Source: an uncultured Flavobacteriaceae bacterium (lineage in GTDB: Bacteria; Bacteroidota; Bacteroidia; Flavobacteriales; Flavobacteriaceae). From it: a stretch of 42,241 nt of DNA. Positions 34,747-42,241 of this stretch are shown piece after piece. Under the pieces are notes generated by a model. That model was not told where the DNA came from and did not search any database. It worked only from the letters and a program-made list of their open reading frames with translations. Position numbers and translations under genes: made by a program. Position 1 is the stretch's first letter. Every line of letters starts with the position of its first letter. The stretch lies in contig CAJQMT010000003.1 in NCBI GenBank assembly GCA_905479475.1, forward strand, positions 1 through 42,241, in the 5' to 3' direction.

Positions 34747-36176
34747 GCTGTAATTCTTGCTCAACAAATACGTCAGGAGTACCCAATGGCTGCAAAAGTA
34801 ATGGAAACTGTGCCACAGGAAGCTGTGACAAGCTTTCCGTTTTTGACTGGCTCTCCAACATGGCCTTGCCTAGCGGACAAAAGCCTTTCAATATTGCAGA
34901 GGTGCGTTTTAAAAATGGGAGAAAACATTTTTTTAAAAACACCAATGACTTTCATTTATCGATCGGTGAAATTGTAGCCGTAGAAGGTTCACCAGGACAT
35001 GATGTTGGCACCGTTTCTTTGACAGGAGAACTTGTGAAAGTTCAAATGAAAAAGAAAAAAATAAAAGCGGACAGCGATGAGGTCAAAAAAATATACCGAA
35101 AGGCAACAGTAAAAGACATTGATATTTGGCATGCTGCTAGAGATCGTGAAATAGAAACACAAAGAAGAGGACGAGAAATTTTAGGACGTTTGGGCTTGAA
35201 AATGAAACTCTCAGATGTCGAATTTCAAGGAGACGGTAACAAAGCGACCTTTTATTATACAGCAGAAGACAGAGTTGATTTCAGACAACTGATCAAAGAT
35301 TTTGCAAGTGCATTTAGCATTCGAGTAGAAATGAAACAAGTAGGCTTGCGTCAAGAAGCTGCAAGACTCGGAGGAGTGGGTTCTTGTGGACGTGAATTGT
35401 GCTGTTCCACCTGGCTTACCGATTTTAGAAAAGTGAATACCGCTTCCGCTCGTTATCAACAATTGTCTTTAAACCCACAAAAACTAGCCGGTCAATGCGG
35501 GAAATTAAAATGTTGTTTGAATTTTGAGTTGGATTCTTATTTAGACGCCCTAAAAGCTTTCCCGAAACAAGATACAGTATTAGAAACAGAAAAAGGAAAG
35601 GCATACTTTGTAAAAATGGATATTTTCAAAGGATTGCTTTGGTACACTTCAAGAGATGAGGGCTCTAAGTGGTTCAAGCTTACTTTAGAGCAAGTAAAAG
35701 AAGTCATTAGCCTTAATAAAAAAGGAGAAAAAGGACCGAGTTTAGAAGAATTAGAATCAGAAACGATTGTCGAAACTAAAATTGATTTTGAAAATGTAGT
35801 AGGACAAGACAGTTTGACTCGTTTTGACAAACCGAAAACCAACAAGCGCAGAAGAAATAACAAAAGAAAGAAAAAAACAGGAAAATCGGGTGTTAATAAT
35901 GAGGTAGGTGCTACAAATAATAGTGCCAATTCTGCTCGAAAAAAATCCAACAATAAGCCACAGGAGGAAAATAATAAAGCAGGGAACGAATCAAAGAGAA
36001 GACCTCAAAATAAAAAACGCAGACCTCAAAAGAAGCAAGAAGGAGGAGCCAATCCAGCTCCAAAAGTAAAAGGAGAAAATATAGGGACATCCAATAAAAG
36101 GAGAAACAACAACCGCAGAAAAAAAACCAATCCGAATTCTAAAAATCAGGATACCAATGCGAAGAAGGAGGATTAA
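34743..36176 (+). CDS. ricT: PSP1/RicT family protein with Cys-rich N-terminus and basic tail
   Basis: 477 residues. PSP1 domain about 45-270 (NIAEVRFKNGRKHFF, then DVEFQGDGNKATFYYTAEDRVDFR). The cysteine set typical of RicT/YaaT is complete: SCGRELCC (C215, C220, C221) and GQCGKLKCC (C252, C257, C258). Bacillus RicT sits in an Fe-S complex with RicA and RicF that helps RNase Y. Unusual here are a Cys-rich N-terminus (five Cys within residues 3-28) and a C-terminal tail of about 115 residues dominated by Lys, Arg and Asn (363-477), likely disordered and RNA-binding. Its end overlaps the gldH start by 20 bases. RicA/RicF partners are not in the window; RNA-related function is inferred. Confidence 0.9.
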   Translation: MSCNSCSTNTSGVPNGCKSNGNCATGSCDKLSVFDWLSNMALPSGQKPFNIAEVRFKNGRKHFFKNTNDFHLSIGEIVAVEGSPGHDVGTVSLTGELVKVQMKKKKIKADSDEVKKIYRKATVKDIDIWHAARDREIETQRRGREILGRLGLKMKLSDVEFQGDGNKATFYYTAEDRVDFRQLIKDFASAFSIRVEMKQVGLRQEAARLGGVGSCGRELCCSTWLTDFRKVNTASARYQQLSLNPQKLAGQCGKLKCCLNFELDSYLDALKAFPKQDTVLETEKGKAYFVKMDIFKGLLWYTSRDEGSKWFKLTLEQVKEVISLNKKGEKGPSLEELESETIVETKIDFENVVGQDSLTRFDKPKTNKRRRNNKRKKKTGKSGVNNEVGATNNSANSARKKSNNKPQEENNKAGNESKRRPQNKKRRPQKKQEGGANPAPKVKGENIGTSNKRRNNNRRKKTNPNSKNQDTNAKKED

Positions 36177-36651
36177 TAGAGCGTGTTTTTTGTTGTTATT
36201 TATAGCCCTAGGGTCTTGTGATCGCAATCGTGCGTTTGATCAATACCATTCATTGAAAGAGAATAATTGGAGGAAAGACCAAGCACAATTGTTTGAATTT
36301 CAAATCCAAGACACCCTGTCTTATTACAATTTGTTTATAAATATTCGGAATACGAATGAATTCCAATTCAACAATATTTTTATTCGTACAGAATTGGAAT
36401 ATCCAAACGGTTTTATAAGAGCCGATACTTTGGAGTATCAAATGGCGGATATTTATGGGAGATGGTTAGGAAAAGGGTATACCGATATCAAAGAGAACAA
36501 ACTGTACTACAAAGAAAATTTCCAATTCCGAAAGCCTGGAAATTATCTTCTAAAGATAGAACAAGCCATGCGAAGAAGAAATGAACTTCAAGGACTCAAA
36601 GACCTGAAAGGGATTTCCGATGTGGGATTTCGGATTGAGTTCAAAAATTAA
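36157..36651 (+). CDS. gldH: Gliding motility lipoprotein GldH
   Basis: 164 residues. Signal peptide ending in a lipobox, LFIALGSC (C21 is the lipidated Cys), then an acidic/aromatic domain with DTLSYYNLFINIRNTNEFQFNNIFIRTELE, matching GldH of gliding Flavobacterium. GldH is one of the lipoproteins needed for gliding and for stability of the type IX secretion machinery. The start lies within ricT (overlap 36157-36176), and a class A PBP follows after 43 bases. This gene order recurs in flavobacteria. GldH alone does not prove gliding: non-gliding species keep it. Confidence 0.9.
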   Translation: MRRRRINRACFLLLFIALGSCDRNRAFDQYHSLKENNWRKDQAQLFEFQIQDTLSYYNLFINIRNTNEFQFNNIFIRTELEYPNGFIRADTLEYQMADIYGRWLGKGYTDIKENKLYYKENFQFRKPGNYLLKIEQAMRRRNELQGLKDLKGISDVGFRIEFKN

Positions 36652-36694
36652 AAAAACGGACCAAGAAAACAGCGAGGTTTGAAAATAACAGAAA

Positions 36695-39016
36695 ATGGGA
36701 AAGGCAAGAAAAAATAAAAAAGCAACAACAAATCCAACCTTTAAGAAATTTAATAGGTGGTTTTGGATGGCTTTGGCAAGTGGGATAGGAGTTGTTTGCT
36801 TGTTGTTTTTGTTGGCCTCTTTGGAGCTATTTGAAAAATTACCTACTTTCGAAGAATTGGAAAGTCCAGAAAGTAATTTTGCAACCGAAATTATTTCTAT
36901 CGACGGACAAACACTCGGAAAATATGCCATTGAGAACAGAACTCCCGTTCAATTCGAAGACCTGCCAGGTCATCTAGTAGAAGCCCTAGTAGCTACCGAA
37001 GACGAACGTTTTTTTAGCCATGCCGGAATTGATTTTCGAGGAACCTTAAGAGCTGTAGTAAAAATGGGTAAAGGCGGAGGAGCGAGTACTATTACCCAAC
37101 AGTTGGCCAAATTGCTTTTTCATGGTGAGGGCTCTAAAAATTTGCCCAAACGATTGCTTCAAAAAATCAATGAATGGATTATTGCAATTCGATTAGAACG
37201 TCAGTATACCAAGCAGGAAATCATCACCATGTATTTTAACAAATTTGACTTCCTGTACAACGCGATTGGAATTCGGTCTGCTTCACGTATTTATTTTGGA
37301 AAGGAACCACAAGATTTGAAAGTGGAAGAATCAGCAGTGCTGGTTGCGATGCTTAAAAATCCAGCGCTCTACAATCCCAACAGAGCACGGTTTAAAAAGC
37401 GCGCCTTTGAGAGAAGAAATCAAGTTTTTTATCAAATGAACAGAAGTGAGTTTATCAGTAAAAAAGAAAAAGACTCGCTCCAAAAATTACCCACCGTATT
37501 GGATTTCTCTCCCGAAGGACACAGCCATGGTTCGGCGACTTATTTTAGGGAGTACCTGAGAGACTACATGAAGAAGTGGATCAAAACACACCCAAAACCT
37601 GATGGAACATTGCATAATTTGTACAGAGACGGACTGAAAATTTATGTCACGCTCGACGCTCGAATGCAAAAATATGCCGAAGAAGCAGTTCAAGAGCATG
37701 TATCAAACCTACAACGGGTGTTTTTTAAAGAACAAAAAAGAAATCCGCTGGCTCCTTTTTACGATTTAACGCCTGGCCGTATCGATACCATGATGACGAG
37801 AGCAATGCTCTACACGGAGCGCTATCGCTTGTTGAAAAAAGCTGGAAAATCAAAAGAGGAGATCAAAAAAGCATTTCATACCAAACGAAGAATGAAAATA
37901 TTTTCATGGAATGGAACCAAAGACACAGTTTTATCTCCATACGATTCCTTACGTTATTACAAACATTTCTTACATTCAGGATTGCTTTCTATAGAACCGC
38001 AAACGGGACATGTAAAAGCCTGGGTCGGTGGAATCAATCATAAATATTTCAAATACGATCACGTAAAGCAAGGGAAACGTCAAGTAGGATCTACTTTCAA
38101 ACCCTTCGTGTACGCATCGGCAATTGATCAGTTGCAAATGTCACCATGTGATGAATACCCGAATACACCTTATACCATTCCTAAGGAAGCCTATGGAATG
38201 GAAGAGGATTGGACGCCTCGAAATTCGGGAGAGACCTATGGAGGTGTATTGACCTTAAAAAGAGCGCTGGCAAAATCTGTCAATGTGGTTACAGCCAGAT
38301 TGATTCATAGTGTAGGGCCAAAAACAGTGGTTCGTTTGGCTAAAAAAGCAGGCATCTCATCTTATGTTCCTCCATATCCATCCATTGCGTTGGGTACATT
38401 GGATGCAAGTTTGTATGATATGGTAGGAGCTTATGCCATGTTTGCAAACAAGGGTTTGCGCATCAACCAAATGATGGTATTGCGTATTGAAGACAGAAAC
38501 GGAAGTGTTTTGCAAAACTTTACTCCAAAAACCAGTCAAGTATTGAGTGAAGAATCTGCTTATACAGTATTGGAATTGTTGAAAGGAGTGACCGAAGATG
38601 GTTCCGGTGTTCGATTAAGAGGGCGCTGGGGGAAATATCCAGACAGTATTTCCACAGGATATCCCTATGAATTTAAGAATCCGATTGCAGGAAAAACGGG
38701 AACCACTCAAAATCATTCAGACGGATGGTTCATGGGTGTTGTGCCGAATCTAGCTACAGGAGTTTGGACAGGAGCCGATGACAGAGCGACTCATTTTGAA
38801 GAAATTACCCAAGGTCAAGGAGCCACGATGTCTTTGCCAACTTGGGCTTTGTATATGAAAAAATGTTATGCAGATTCAACCTTGGTACTCAGCCAAGAAG
38901 ACTTTCAAAGACCGGCGCACATAGCTACCGAATTTGATTGCTCAAGCAAAGCTTCAATCGATGATCTAGAGAACGTTTTGTCAGAAGAATACACAGAAGA
39001 AGAAACCGATTTTTAA
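36695..39016 (+). CDS. Class A penicillin-binding protein (PBP1A-like)
   Basis: 773 residues. Bifunctional peptidoglycan glycosyltransferase and transpeptidase. The N-terminus is cytoplasmic and very basic, with one transmembrane anchor (FWMALASGIGVVCLLFLLAS, about 23-42). The GT51 domain has ATEDERFFSHAGID (catalytic E102), GGASTITQQLAK and the RQYTKQEIITMYFNKFDFL motif. The transpeptidase domain shows SxxK at S466 (GSTFKPF), SVN (KSVNVVTA) and KTGTT starting at K667. All catalytic motifs are intact. An acidic C-terminal tail closes the protein. Directly downstream of gldH, in the same operon. Confidence 0.95.
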   Translation: MGKARKNKKATTNPTFKKFNRWFWMALASGIGVVCLLFLLASLELFEKLPTFEELESPESNFATEIISIDGQTLGKYAIENRTPVQFEDLPGHLVEALVATEDERFFSHAGIDFRGTLRAVVKMGKGGGASTITQQLAKLLFHGEGSKNLPKRLLQKINEWIIAIRLERQYTKQEIITMYFNKFDFLYNAIGIRSASRIYFGKEPQDLKVEESAVLVAMLKNPALYNPNRARFKKRAFERRNQVFYQMNRSEFISKKEKDSLQKLPTVLDFSPEGHSHGSATYFREYLRDYMKKWIKTHPKPDGTLHNLYRDGLKIYVTLDARMQKYAEEAVQEHVSNLQRVFFKEQKRNPLAPFYDLTPGRIDTMMTRAMLYTERYRLLKKAGKSKEEIKKAFHTKRRMKIFSWNGTKDTVLSPYDSLRYYKHFLHSGLLSIEPQTGHVKAWVGGINHKYFKYDHVKQGKRQVGSTFKPFVYASAIDQLQMSPCDEYPNTPYTIPKEAYGMEEDWTPRNSGETYGGVLTLKRALAKSVNVVTARLIHSVGPKTVVRLAKKAGISSYVPPYPSIALGTLDASLYDMVGAYAMFANKGLRINQMMVLRIEDRNGSVLQNFTPKTSQVLSEESAYTVLELLKGVTEDGSGVRLRGRWGKYPDSISTGYPYEFKNPIAGKTGTTQNHSDGWFMGVVPNLATGVWTGADDRATHFEEITQGQGATMSLPTWALYMKKCYADSTLVLSQEDFQRPAHIATEFDCSSKASIDDLENVLSEEYTEEETDF

Positions 39017-39041
39017 GACTTTTTAGGTAGCTTTTTTGTAT

Positions 39042-39058
39042 TTTTAAGATTCTTAAAA
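39042..39058. repeat. Short inverted repeat upstream of the AMP-binding ligase gene
   Basis: TTTTAAGA T TCTTAAAA, a perfect 8-bp palindrome with a single central base, 8 bases before the ligase ATG and about 25 bases after the PBP stop. It is AT-rich and could be a regulator site or chance. Confidence 0.3.
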
Positions 39059-39066
39059 TGAGGTAA

Positions 39067-40884
39067 ATGACTTATTGGAAACCATCAAAAAAGCAAATTT
39101 ATGAGAGCAACATTTATAAAATGATGCAGCTCACCGGGCAAAAATCGCCCCATGATTTTTGGCATTGGTCGGTGGCTCATAAAGAACACTTTTGGGAAAA
39201 AACAATGGCATCCCTTGGGATTGTTTTCTCTCAAAAACACGAAACATTGCTCGACGTTTCGGAAGGAGTGGAACAGGCAAAATGGTTGGTGGGAGCTCAG
39301 TTTAACATTGTGGATTCTTGCTTTCAAAACAAACCTTCAGACACGGCAATCGTGTTTCAAAAAGAAGAGGGCTCTCTTGAAAAAAAATCATTTGGAGAAC
39401 TTGAAATCCTTGTAAACAAGGCGGCCAATGGCTTGCTTGAGTGGGGTTTGAAAAAAAGAGACGTCATTGCCATCGCAATGCCGATGACTTTGGAAGCCGT
39501 TGTTATTTATTTGGCAGGGATCAAAGCAGGAATGGTAGTCGCAACCATTGCCGATAGTTTTTCAGTGTCAGAGATAGAAACCCGTTTGAAAATAACAAAA
39601 CCTGCCTTGGTTTTTACCCAAGACATTTCTTTGCGAAAAGGAAAAATACATGCGCTTTATAAAAAAATCATCAAAGCTACTGAGACACCTATTGCACTAG
39701 TTTCTTCAAAAACAGAACCCCTTCAAAAGAGAGTACAAGACTGCTATTGGAAAAGTTTTTTAAGCAAAAAACCGGATTTTGAATCCGTAAAAATGAGTGC
39801 TGAAGAAGCGATGACTATTTTGTTTTCTTCAGGGACAACAGGACAGCCAAAAGCCATTCCTTGGAACCATGTCACTCCTATAAAATCGGCTTCAGATGCC
39901 TACTATCACCACGATATCCAAAAGAAAGATGTGCTTTGTTGGCCTACAAATTTGGGATGGATGATGGGACCATGGTTGATTTTTTCAGCCTTCATCAACA
40001 AGGCAAGTATTGCTTTGTATTACGGGGCTCCTTTTCAAAAAGAATTTGGAGCATTTGTCGAACAAGCTGAAGTCACGATGCTAGGTGTGGTTCCTAGTCT
40101 CGTAAAACAATGGAAAGTATCCAAAGAAATGGAAGGTTTTCATTGGGGAAAAATCAAATGTTTTAGCTCCACTGGAGAAGTTTCTAACTCGGAAGAAATG
40201 CACTATTTGATGCAGTTGGCAAACAACAAACCCATTGTTGAGTATTGTGGAGGAACCGAAATCGGAGGAGGCTATATTGCCAGTACCCTTGTAGAAGAAA
40301 ATATCCCGAGTCAGTTTTCTAGTCAAACCATGGGTGGTGCTTTTGTTTTGTTAGATGCAGATGGAAATTTGAGTTCGCAGGGAGAAGTTTTTTTGATACC
40401 ACCCATTTTAGGTCTTTCCACAACACTACTCAATAAAAATCATTACAACACCTATTACAAAGGAGTTCCAAACCTCGAAGGGCAAGTTTTGAGACGCCAC
40501 GGAGATGCCATGGAAAAACTAGAAAATGGCTATTACAAAGGAAGAGGACGCATAGATGATGCCATGAATTTGGGAGGGATTAAAGTGAGTGCTTTGCAAA
40601 TAGAAACAGTAATATGTCGATTGAATGTTGTCAAAGAATGCGCAGCCATCTCGGTTGAGCCCTTAGGAGGAGGTCCAAGCAAATTGGTGATTTTCTTTGT
40701 TGCTCAAAAAGAAATGGAAAAAAACGAAGTTTTGATAGCAATGCAAAAACAAATAAAAAGAGAATTAAACCCACTATTCAAAGTGGCAGATTTGGTGAAA
40801 ATTGATACCTTGCCACGTACAGCCTCTCACAAATTAAAAAGAGAAGAGTTGAGAAACCAATACAAGATCAAAAGACAAGCATAG
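39067..40884 (+). CDS. Acyl-CoA synthetase (AMP-binding) family, AAE17/18- or acetoacetyl-CoA-synthetase-like
   Basis: 605 residues. ATP-dependent adenylation of a carboxylic acid then transfer to CoA. The N-terminal ACAS_N-like segment has YWKPSKKQIYESNIYKMM. The P-loop TILFSSGTTGQPKAIPW is about residues 250-266. The A5 motif region is VEYCGGTEIGGGY. A8 is KGRGRIDDAMNLGGIKVS. The catalytic-Lys motif A10 reads LPRTASHKLKREELR, with SHK in place of the usual SGK. The ACAS_N-type N-terminus and overall length fit the plant AAE17/18-like subgroup and acetoacetyl-CoA synthetases. The substrate is unknown. 50 bases after the PBP, before exodeoxyribonuclease III. Confidence 0.87.
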   Translation: MTYWKPSKKQIYESNIYKMMQLTGQKSPHDFWHWSVAHKEHFWEKTMASLGIVFSQKHETLLDVSEGVEQAKWLVGAQFNIVDSCFQNKPSDTAIVFQKEEGSLEKKSFGELEILVNKAANGLLEWGLKKRDVIAIAMPMTLEAVVIYLAGIKAGMVVATIADSFSVSEIETRLKITKPALVFTQDISLRKGKIHALYKKIIKATETPIALVSSKTEPLQKRVQDCYWKSFLSKKPDFESVKMSAEEAMTILFSSGTTGQPKAIPWNHVTPIKSASDAYYHHDIQKKDVLCWPTNLGWMMGPWLIFSAFINKASIALYYGAPFQKEFGAFVEQAEVTMLGVVPSLVKQWKVSKEMEGFHWGKIKCFSSTGEVSNSEEMHYLMQLANNKPIVEYCGGTEIGGGYIASTLVEENIPSQFSSQTMGGAFVLLDADGNLSSQGEVFLIPPILGLSTTLLNKNHYNTYYKGVPNLEGQVLRRHGDAMEKLENGYYKGRGRIDDAMNLGGIKVSALQIETVICRLNVVKECAAISVEPLGGGPSKLVIFFVAQKEMEKNEVLIAMQKQIKRELNPLFKVADLVKIDTLPRTASHKLKREELRNQYKIKRQA

Positions 40885-40940
40885 AATTTTTCTCAAGCCA
40901 ACTAGAGAGATAAAAAATCAAAAAAGAACACCTTAAGAAA

Positions 40941-41702
40941 ATGAAAGTAATATCGTACAATGTTAATGGAATTCGAGCTGCGCTAAAAAAAGGATTTATC
41001 GAATGGCTGGAAGCCGCCAACCCAGATGTCATTTGTTTGCAAGAAACAAAAGCGCACAAAGAACAGTTGGATTTGTCGCTGTTTGAAAATGCAGGATACA
41101 AATACAATTATTGGTTTTCAGCCCAAAAAAAAGGCTACAGTAGTGTCGCAATATTGTGTAAAAAAGAGCCTAAAAACATTGTTTATGGAACAGGAATTGA
41201 TTCCATGGATTTTGAAGGTAGAAATATTAGAGTCGATTTTGACACGGTTTCCATCATGAGCTTGTATTTGCCATCAGGAACCAATGATACGCGGTTGGAG
41301 TTCAAATTAAACTATATGGCAGAATTTCAAGAGTATGTAAATGTGTTGAAAAAGGAAGTTCCTAATTTGATTATTTGCGGTGACTATAATATCTGTCATG
41401 AAGAGATCGATATTCACAATCCAAAAATGAAGGGTGTTTCTGGATTTTTACCCGTCGAACGAACCTGGATTGGAAATTTTATCAAGAATGGATTTATTGA
41501 TAGTTTTCGAGAATTGAACAAAGAACCTAATCATTATAGTTGGTGGAGTTACAGAGCCAACGCTAGGAACAACAACAAAGGGTGGCGCATCGATTATCAT
41601 ATGATCACAGAGCCCTTAAGAGAGCGTTTGCAAAGAGCTTATATTCTTCCAGAAGCCAAACACTCGGATCATTGTCCGATTGTGGTAGAAATCAAAGAAT
41701 AA
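40941..41702 (+). CDS. xth: Exodeoxyribonuclease III (AP endonuclease, Xth/ExoA)
   Basis: 253 residues. Cleaves DNA at abasic sites in base excision repair. The EEP-fold motifs are complete: N7/N9 (SYNVNGIRAAL), E35 (CLQETKAH), the SLYLPSGT tyrosine, GDYNICHEEIDIHNP, WRIDYHMI, and HSDHCP at the C-terminus. Length and order match the ExoA group. Cytosolic, monomeric. It lies 56 bases after the acyl-CoA synthetase and 30 bases before the lytic transglycosylase. Confidence 0.96.
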   Translation: MKVISYNVNGIRAALKKGFIEWLEAANPDVICLQETKAHKEQLDLSLFENAGYKYNYWFSAQKKGYSSVAILCKKEPKNIVYGTGIDSMDFEGRNIRVDFDTVSIMSLYLPSGTNDTRLEFKLNYMAEFQEYVNVLKKEVPNLIICGDYNICHEEIDIHNPKMKGVSGFLPVERTWIGNFIKNGFIDSFRELNKEPNHYSWWSYRANARNNNKGWRIDYHMITEPLRERLQRAYILPEAKHSDHCPIVVEIKE

Positions 41703-41732
41703 AAGTATTTCTGATCCAATCACATAAAAAAA

Positions 41733-42241
41733 ATGAAGAAAAATAGACACCGTTTTTGGCACATCGCTTTGATAGCCTGTTTCACTTTAAATGCACAACA
41801 AAAGGAAGACACTATTGTCAATGTCATGAAAGATAGCCTTCAGGTTGTTTCGAAGGATATCAAGTTAGATTCCATTGTCTCGATGGCAACAATAGACAGT
41901 CTTTGGATTGAAATCATGTACAGTTCTCCACTCTATGAAAAACAGGTGGCTACAGAACAGAACGTGAAGGAGCTTGCGATGCCGAACTTGACAACAGAAG
42001 TTTTAAAACAACGACTGGAAGCCCTAGATGCAAACACACCTTTTAATTTAGAGTACAACCCAGTCCTAGAGCGGCTGATCAAATCGTATTTAAAAACAAG
42101 GTCAAAATACTATCCGAAAATGATGGCAAGAGCACGCTATTATTTTCCGGTATTCGAATCTTATTTAGACAAGTATGACATCCCGCTGGAAATTAAATAC
42201 TTGGCAGTGGTAGAATCTGCCTTGAATCCAAGAGCAAAATC
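41733..42241 (+). CDS. Lytic transglycosylase, MltD-like (partial, cut by window end)
   Basis: Only the first 169 codons are in the window. Signal peptide MKKNRHRFWHIALIACFTLNAQ, then a spacer and the start of the SLT domain. The motif LEIKYLAVVESALNPRAK carries the catalytic glutamate E161. Preceded by YYFPVFESYLDKYDIP, as in the MltD family, which usually continues into LysM repeats; that part lies beyond the window. It cleaves peptidoglycan glycan strands in the periplasm. The frame is open to the window edge with no stop. Confidence 0.9.
   Translation, partial: MKKNRHRFWHIALIACFTLNAQQKEDTIVNVMKDSLQVVSKDIKLDSIVSMATIDSLWIEIMYSSPLYEKQVATEQNVKELAMPNLTTEVLKQRLEALDANTPFNLEYNPVLERLIKSYLKTRSKYYPKMMARARYYFPVFESYLDKYDIPLEIKYLAVVESALNPRAK

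Noticed and set aside
1-42241. CRISPR arrays, insertion sequences, prophage, rRNA or integrated elements
   Set aside because: No regularly spaced repeats, transposase, integrase or rRNA sequence was seen; the gene set is core and gaps are short.

Overview
The window is about 42 kb of AT-rich chromosomal DNA from a member of the Bacteroidota, almost certainly a Flavobacteriaceae-type bacterium. The signs are a gliding-motility lipoprotein (GldH), a CCDC81-type HU/SPOR protein, a three-gene succinate dehydrogenase with a fused five-helix cytochrome b, a PSP1/RicT protein next to gldH, a TonB receptor with a carboxypeptidase-regulatory-like N-terminal domain, and repeated TAnnTTTG boxes (the -7 element of Bacteroidota promoters). 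No genus can be named safely. There are no insertion sequences, prophage genes, CRISPR arrays or rRNA, and every gap between genes is under 300 bp. This is core chromosome with one accessory-looking metal-uptake locus.

Layout. 1-8.1 kb: nucleoside phosphorylase ppnP (+), then a minus-strand block: tex (S1 RNA-binding protein), sdhBAC (respiratory complex II) and an SLC13-type transporter with RCK_C domains. 8.3-10.4 kb (+): aminopeptidase P and an alpha/beta hydrolase. 10.4-12.5 kb: a CCDC81-HU/SPOR membrane protein divergent from dprA. 12.5-15.9 kb: mfd (-). 16.1-20.0 kb: a TonB-dependent receptor (-) divergent from a DtxR/MntR-type regulator and a ZIP transporter (+), with one perfect 16-bp inverted repeat between the two promoters. 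20.1-29.6 kb (+): AddA-like helicase-nuclease, AddB-like nuclease, alpha/beta hydrolase, MATE exporter, enoyl-CoA hydratase-like protein, queD. 29.6-31.8 kb (-): pth, rplY, prs. Then tRNA-Leu(CAA) (+) and asd (-). 33.4-42.2 kb (+): trhO, ricT, gldH, class A PBP, an acyl-CoA synthetase-like enzyme, exodeoxyribonuclease III, and the start of a MltD-like lytic transglycosylase cut by the window end.

How the genes work together. Most are housekeeping: respiration (sdh), DNA uptake and repair (dprA, mfd, addAB-like, xth), translation (pth, rplY, tRNA-Leu, trhO, queD), nucleotide and amino-acid supply (prs, asd) and cell wall (PBP1A, lytic transglycosylase). The most system-like region is 16.1-20.0 kb. 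An outer-membrane receptor with a Cys-x-x-Cys plug, an inner-membrane ZIP channel and a metalloregulator appear to share one operator, which reads as a self-contained divalent-metal import regulon.

Start sites. TAnnTTTG boxes made it possible to correct several start codons (tex, sdhC, the SPOR protein, mfd, dtxR). They also show that at least four genes probably begin transcription at or within a few bases of their ATG. Promoter calls are pattern matches by eye, not measured start sites.
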